A stretch of DNA of 8,584 bases. Origin: an uncultured Clostridia bacterium (GTDB lineage Bacteria; Bacillota; Clostridia; Oscillospirales; Oscillospiraceae). A program made the position numbers and the translations under genes. The notes beneath the pieces were generated by a model. That model was not told the origin of the DNA, searched no databases, and was given only the letters and a program-made list of their open reading frames with translations. Of this stretch, positions 5,954 through 8,584 are shown piece by piece. Position 1 is the first letter of the stretch. Every line of letters begins with the position of its first letter. Location of the stretch: assembly GCA_937907715.1 (NCBI GenBank), contig CALERM010000169.1, positions 1-8,584 on the forward strand, given 5' to 3'.

Positions 5954-5982
5954 TTGATTTCGAGCGGCAAAGTGTATATGAT
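5954..5982 (+). promoter_or_regulatory. Promoter of the DivIVA-like/lepB/CHAP operon
   Basis: TTGATT (5954-5959), a 17-nt spacer and TATGAT (5977-5982) predict transcription from about 5989 and a leader of about 90 nt. It is the best-spaced sigma-A-like pair upstream of 6078. Confidence 0.55.
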
Positions 5983-6015
5983 TGATTACAGAAAGCAGTA
6001 TCATGCGCCAAGAGG

Positions 6016-6029
6016 GTAAAACGTTTCCA
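6016..6029. promoter_or_regulatory. Possible catabolite-responsive (cre-like) site
   Basis: GTAAAACGTTTCCA matches the Gram-positive CcpA consensus TGWAARCGYTWNCW at 12 of 14 positions, missing only the leading TG. It lies about 27 nt downstream of the predicted transcription start, a position where a bound CcpA or other LacI-family protein would act as a roadblock. A single chance match is possible. Confidence 0.3.
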
Positions 6030-6077
6030 AAAAAGCGTAGAGAAATTGAAAATCTGGAAGGGTTTAGGATATAAAAC

Positions 6078-6524
6078 ATGACGGATCAGGAGCTCCGGCG
6101 CCTCACACGCGAGGATTTGCTGGACATTATCTATGAGCTGCAGCGCAGGACGCAGCAGCTCGAACAGGAAAACGAAACCATCGGCAAGCAGCTGGCAGAC
6201 CGGACCGTGAAGCTGGAAAACGCGGGTTCGATTGCCGAGGCGGCGCTGGCGGTGAACGGGGTGTTTGAAGCGGCGCAGGCGGCGGCAGACCAGTATCTGG
6301 CGCAGGTCCACGCGGCAAATGAGCAGTCGCAGCAGCTTGCCGACCGGATCGTAGCAGATGCGCAGCGCAAGGCGAACGCCATCGTGCAGCAGGCGCAGCA
6401 GGAGGCAGACAGCATCCGCGCCATGAACGACGAGGGCGCGCAGCGGAAGTGGGCAGAGCTTCAGGAGAAAACCGACACGATGCTCAAATCCTATGAAGCG
6501 CTGCGGCTGGCGCTTCAGAAGTAA
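6078..6524 (+). CDS. DivIVA-like coiled-coil protein of unknown function
   Basis: This 148-aa, almost wholly helical protein has no signal peptide or membrane segment. The N-terminus (LRRLTREDLLDIIYELQRR, about residues 6-24) resembles the short helical start found in clostridial DivIVA-like proteins. Residues about 15-50 and 70-147 are heptad-like and rich in Gln, Glu and Ala, including QLADRIVADAQRKANAIVQQ (residues 86-105), reminiscent of DivIVA C-terminal coiled coils. It is the first gene of an operon with a signal peptidase (11 nt downstream) and a secreted CHAP protein, so a cytoplasmic role in localising envelope growth or secretion is plausible but inferred. AGGA lies about 9 nt before ATG 6078. 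DivIVA membership is tentative because the classical N-terminal membrane-binding motif is not obvious. Confidence 0.8.
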   Translation: MTDQELRRLTREDLLDIIYELQRRTQQLEQENETIGKQLADRTVKLENAGSIAEAALAVNGVFEAAQAAADQYLAQVHAANEQSQQLADRIVADAQRKANAIVQQAQQEADSIRAMNDEGAQRKWAELQEKTDTMLKSYEALRLALQK

Positions 6525-6535
6525 GGGGACCAGGT

Positions 6536-7126
6536 ATGCGGGTGAAGGAAAAAAAGCCGGTGAAAGTTCCTGCCGCCGAGCAGGTGCGCGCCGAGCGCGA
6601 GCGGCTTCGTTACCGCAGGCGCTACCGCCAGACGCTGCGCAGCACGGTAAATGTGCTGATTGTTGTGGCGGCGCTGGCGGTGCTGGTGGCGACGGTGCTG
6701 ACGCCGGTTTTGCAGATCTACGGCTCTTCGATGACGCCGACGCTCTCAGAGGGAGACATTGTCGTCTCGCTCAAGGGCGCGGAGTTTCGGCAGGGCGATC
6801 TGATCGCGTTTTATCTCGGCAATAAAATTCTCGTCAAGCGCTGCATCGCCGGACCGGGGCAGTGGGTGGATATCGACCCAGACGGCACGGTCTATGTCGA
6901 CGGCAAGCGGCTCGACGAGCCGTATGTGACGGAAAAATCGTTTGGCGACTGCAACATCGAGCTTCCCTATCAGGTGCCGGAGAGCCGGTATTTCTGCATG
7001 GGAGACCATCGGTCCACCTCGGCGGACTCCCGGCATTCGGAGGTCGGCTGCGTGGCGGAGGAGCAGGTCGTCGGAAAAATCGTCTGGAGAGTCTGGCCGC
7101 TTGCCGGATTCGGAAGGCTTCAATAA
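6536..7126 (+). CDS. lepB: Type I signal peptidase
   Basis: This 196-aa protein has the compact Gram-positive SPase I layout. A basic cytoplasmic N-terminus (1-36) and one membrane helix (about 37-57) precede an extracytoplasmic catalytic domain. Box B is GSSMTPTL (63-70), with S65 before Met66 as nucleophile. Box D is ILVKRCIAGPG (98-108), with K101 as general base. Box E is GDHRSTSADSR (156-166). The enzyme removes signal peptides from exported proteins at the outer membrane face. Box E has His158 where the family commonly has Asn (GDNR). AAGGGG overlaps the preceding stop and precedes ATG 6536 at suitable distance. The next gene starts 12 nt downstream and encodes an exported protein, so this may be a dedicated rather than housekeeping peptidase; that is inference. 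Confidence 0.96.
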   Translation: MRVKEKKPVKVPAAEQVRAERERLRYRRRYRQTLRSTVNVLIVVAALAVLVATVLTPVLQIYGSSMTPTLSEGDIVVSLKGAEFRQGDLIAFYLGNKILVKRCIAGPGQWVDIDPDGTVYVDGKRLDEPYVTEKSFGDCNIELPYQVPESRYFCMGDHRSTSADSRHSEVGCVAEEQVVGKIVWRVWPLAGFGRLQ

Positions 7127-7138
7127 AGGGTCGGTGAG

Positions 7139-8584
7139 ATGACAATGGACGCGCGGCATGAGGCAACTGTATATACAAACCGGCGGCGCAGGAAAAAGCG
7201 CTGGCGCAGCGCGGTCACGGCGCTGGCGGCGGTGGTCGTGTTCTGCACGACGTATGCGCTGATTCTGCCTGCCATTACGATGGCGCAGGAGACGTACTGC
7301 GGCATGGAGGAGCACCGGCACGGGGACGAATGCTACGAGACGGTGCTGCTCTGCGACAAAGAATTTGACGTGGTGCAGCCGGAGGGGCATATCCATACGG
7401 CGACGTGCTACGATTATGAGGAGGTTCTGACCTGCGGTCTGGAGGAATGCGAGGATACCGTGCATGAGCACACGGACGATTGCTACGATGAAGAAGGCAA
7501 TCTCGTCTGCACGGAGCCGGAGGTGATCGAAGGGCATACGCATACCGAGGACTGCTACAGCTACGAAGAGACGCTGATCTGCGGCGAGGAAGAGCAGGAG
7601 GAGATCCTGGAACCGCACCGGCACACGGAAGCGTGCTATACGCGCGAGTTTGTCTGCACAAAGCCGGAGCATACGCACAGCCTGATCTGCTATTCGGACA
7701 AATCCGCAGATCTGGAAAGCGCCGGCGTGTGGGAGGCGACGATTCCGGAGCTGACCGGCGAAACGGCGGGCGAAAATGTGGCGCTGGTGGCAAAGAGCCA
7801 GATCGGCTACACGCAGAGCGGGCGCAACTATGAGGTCGACGACGCAGGCGGCAAGCACGGCTACACGCGCTATGGCGCATGGTACGGCTATCCTTACAGC
7901 GAGTGGTGCGCGATGTTTGCTTCGTTCTGCCTGCACTATGCGGGCGTGGAGCAGACGGACGTTCCGTATGCCGCGGGCTGCGTGTACTGGATAGAGCACT
8001 TGACGGACGCGGGGCTTTACGAGCGCGCGGGCGATTATACGCCGAAGACAGGCGATCTGGTGTTTTTTGATATGGACGGCGACGGCGTGAGCGACCATGT
8101 CGGCATTGTGACCGGGCTGCACGGCGAGACGATGGAAACCGTCGAGGGAAACATCGGCGGCGAGGTTGTCGAGGAGCGGCACGAGCTGACGGACGAGGAC
8201 GTTTTCGGCTTCGGCGCGCTGCCGCAGGAAGAAAATCTTCCCGATGCGCCGGTGATCGATGATCCGGAGCATCCGACGCCTGCCGAGGAAAACCCGGAAG
8301 AAAATCCGGATGAGAATCCGGAGGAAGAAGCACCGGACGAGAATCCGGACGAGGAAGAACCGGAAGAAGACCCGGATGAGAATCCGGAGGAGCAAGCGCC
8401 GGAGCCTGTCTGCGGGCTGGAAGAGCATGAGCATACGGACGCCTGCTACAGCGCAGACGGGGAGCTGATCTGTGGGCTGGAAGAGCACCGGCACACGGAT
8501 GCGTGCTATGCCGAGACGACCGACGAGCAGCCGGAGCCTGTCTGCGGGCTGGAAGAGCATGAGCATACGGACGCCTGCTACAGC
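7139..8584 (+). CDS. Membrane-anchored surface protein with CHAP domain and Cys...HxHxxxCY repeats, C-terminus cut by window edge
   Basis: 482 codons are visible and the frame stays open to the edge. The N-terminus is basic (RRRRKKRWR, 15-23), followed by a hydrophobic segment ending TTYALILPAIT (37-47), with possible cleavage at TMA|QE (49/50). Residues about 52-205 hold six C...HxHxxxCY motifs with variable spacing. A CHAP cysteine-peptidase domain follows (about 215-360): SEWCAMF with C257, SDHVGIV with H320, and VEGN with E336/N338 as likely catalytic residues. CHAP enzymes usually cleave peptidoglycan amide bonds. A Glu/Pro/Asn/Asp-rich linker (about 372-420) leads into at least three more repeats (CGLEEHEHTDACY type). 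Start ATG 7139 has AAAGGG 8 nt upstream; ATG 7145 is an alternative. It forms an operon with the signal peptidase. Likely exported and acting on, or displayed at, the cell wall; a sorting signal, if any, lies beyond the edge. Confidence 0.93.
   Translation, partial: MTMDARHEATVYTNRRRRKKRWRSAVTALAAVVVFCTTYALILPAITMAQETYCGMEEHRHGDECYETVLLCDKEFDVVQPEGHIHTATCYDYEEVLTCGLEECEDTVHEHTDDCYDEEGNLVCTEPEVIEGHTHTEDCYSYEETLICGEEEQEEILEPHRHTEACYTREFVCTKPEHTHSLICYSDKSADLESAGVWEATIPELTGETAGENVALVAKSQIGYTQSGRNYEVDDAGGKHGYTRYGAWYGYPYSEWCAMFASFCLHYAGVEQTDVPYAAGCVYWIEHLTDAGLYERAGDYTPKTGDLVFFDMDGDGVSDHVGIVTGLHGETMETVEGNIGGEVVEERHELTDEDVFGFGALPQEENLPDAPVIDDPEHPTPAEENPEENPDENPEEEAPDENPDEEEPEEDPDENPEEQAPEPVCGLEEHEHTDACYSADGELICGLEEHRHTDACYAETTDEQPEPVCGLEEHEHTDACYS
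8398..8452 (+). repeat. 55-nt direct repeat, copy 1
   Basis: This is identical base for base to 8530-8584 and lies within the surface-protein gene. It encodes PEPVCGLEEHEHTDACYS. The 132-nt period (44 codons) carries two Cys/His motifs: this one and a related CGLEEHRHTDACY copy. Copy 2 runs into the window edge, so the repeat may be longer. Confidence 0.95.
8530..8584 (+). repeat. 55-nt direct repeat, copy 2 (runs to window end)
   Basis: Exact copy of 8398-8452 with no substitutions even at third codon positions, indicating recent duplication or gene conversion. Further copies may follow outside the window. Confidence 0.95.

Larger units (their letters stand above)
5864..6077 (+). other. AT-rich non-coding stretch upstream of the DivIVA-like/signal peptidase operon
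   Basis: Together with the tail after the small gene this makes about 307 bases without a convincing gene. It is markedly more AT-rich than its surroundings. It contains a promoter (5954-5982), a cre-like palindrome (6016-6029) and a leader of about 90 nt before ATG 6078. I see no riboswitch or RNA-gene fold that I can name. A 74-codon open frame crosses it (5795-6019) but starts at an unsupported TTG upstream of the terminator. Confidence 0.5.

Noticed and set aside
5795..6019. 74-codon plus-strand frame in the AT-rich intergenic region
   Set aside because: It starts at a TTG without a ribosome site and reads through the terminator and the promoter of the next operon. The C-terminal part looks somewhat protein-like, so a decayed remnant cannot be excluded.
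6046..6075. TTGAAA and TATAAA as a second promoter just before ATG 6078
   Set aside because: The spacing is 18 nt, but transcription would start after the ATG and remove the ribosome binding site.
8259..8468. Arg/Lys-rich plus-strand frame in the linker of the surface protein
   Set aside because: It is a frame-shifted reading of the Glu/Pro/Asn codon repeats; the real frame is continuous with the CHAP domain.
6746..8566. 606-codon minus-strand frame antisense to the signal peptidase and surface protein
   Set aside because: Its apparent repeats are the mirror of the Cys/His and Glu/Pro repeats of the plus-strand gene. It crosses an intergenic ribosome site and two real genes.

Overview
The window looks like chromosomal DNA from a GC-rich Gram-positive member of the Clostridia, most likely an Oscillospiraceae/Ruminococcaceae-type gut commensal. 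This is inferred from strong AAAGGAG-type ribosome binding sites, sigma-A-like promoters, a BlaI/M56 regulatory pair, a type I signal peptidase, and a surface protein with the 'TTYALILPAIT' membrane segment and Cys/His repeats that I associate with this group. The genus cannot be fixed from the sequence alone. No rRNA, tRNA, CRISPR array, insertion sequence or phage gene is visible.

Left part (1-5088). On the minus strand, a BlaI/MecI-type repressor (1341-1697) overlaps by 4 bases a BlaR1-like M56 membrane metallopeptidase (1344-1, cut by the window edge). The extracellular end of that protease is an M23/LytM peptidoglycan-peptidase domain instead of a penicillin-sensing domain. Divergently, on the plus strand, lies a large lipoprotein (about 745 aa) with a propeller-like N-terminal half and an ABC-type solute-binding C-terminal half. 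The two transcription units are separated by a mirror-symmetric regulatory region. Each side has TTGACA, a 17-nt spacer and TAGTCT, with the same TGATAGTCT 9-mer, and three copies of a 14-bp operator lie over or next to the promoters. The repressor therefore very probably controls both directions. The lipoprotein mRNA has a strong Shine-Dalgarno followed by 88 nt with no start codon in any frame. A perfect 10-bp inverted repeat could fold most of that gap away and bring the Shine-Dalgarno next to the start. A secreted/4-TM membrane protein of unknown function (4225-5088) follows with its own promoter and ends at a bidirectional terminator.

Middle part (5089-6077). An XRE-family regulator on the minus strand (5161-5469) diverges from a 53-aa unrecognised small protein on the plus strand (5609-5770), which has its own terminator. 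After it comes an AT-rich stretch of about 200 bases that holds a promoter and a cre-like palindrome and leads into the next operon.

Right part (6078-8584). This is a tight plus-strand operon: a coiled-coil DivIVA-like protein, a type I signal peptidase, and a large membrane-anchored surface protein cut by the right edge. The last carries a complete CHAP cysteine-peptidase domain flanked by at least nine Cys...HxHxxxCY motifs and an acidic Glu/Pro/Asn-rich linker. Its 3' end contains an exact 55-nt direct repeat. The likely theme of the whole window is cell-envelope sensing and remodelling, with peptidoglycan-acting domains (M23, CHAP) at both ends.
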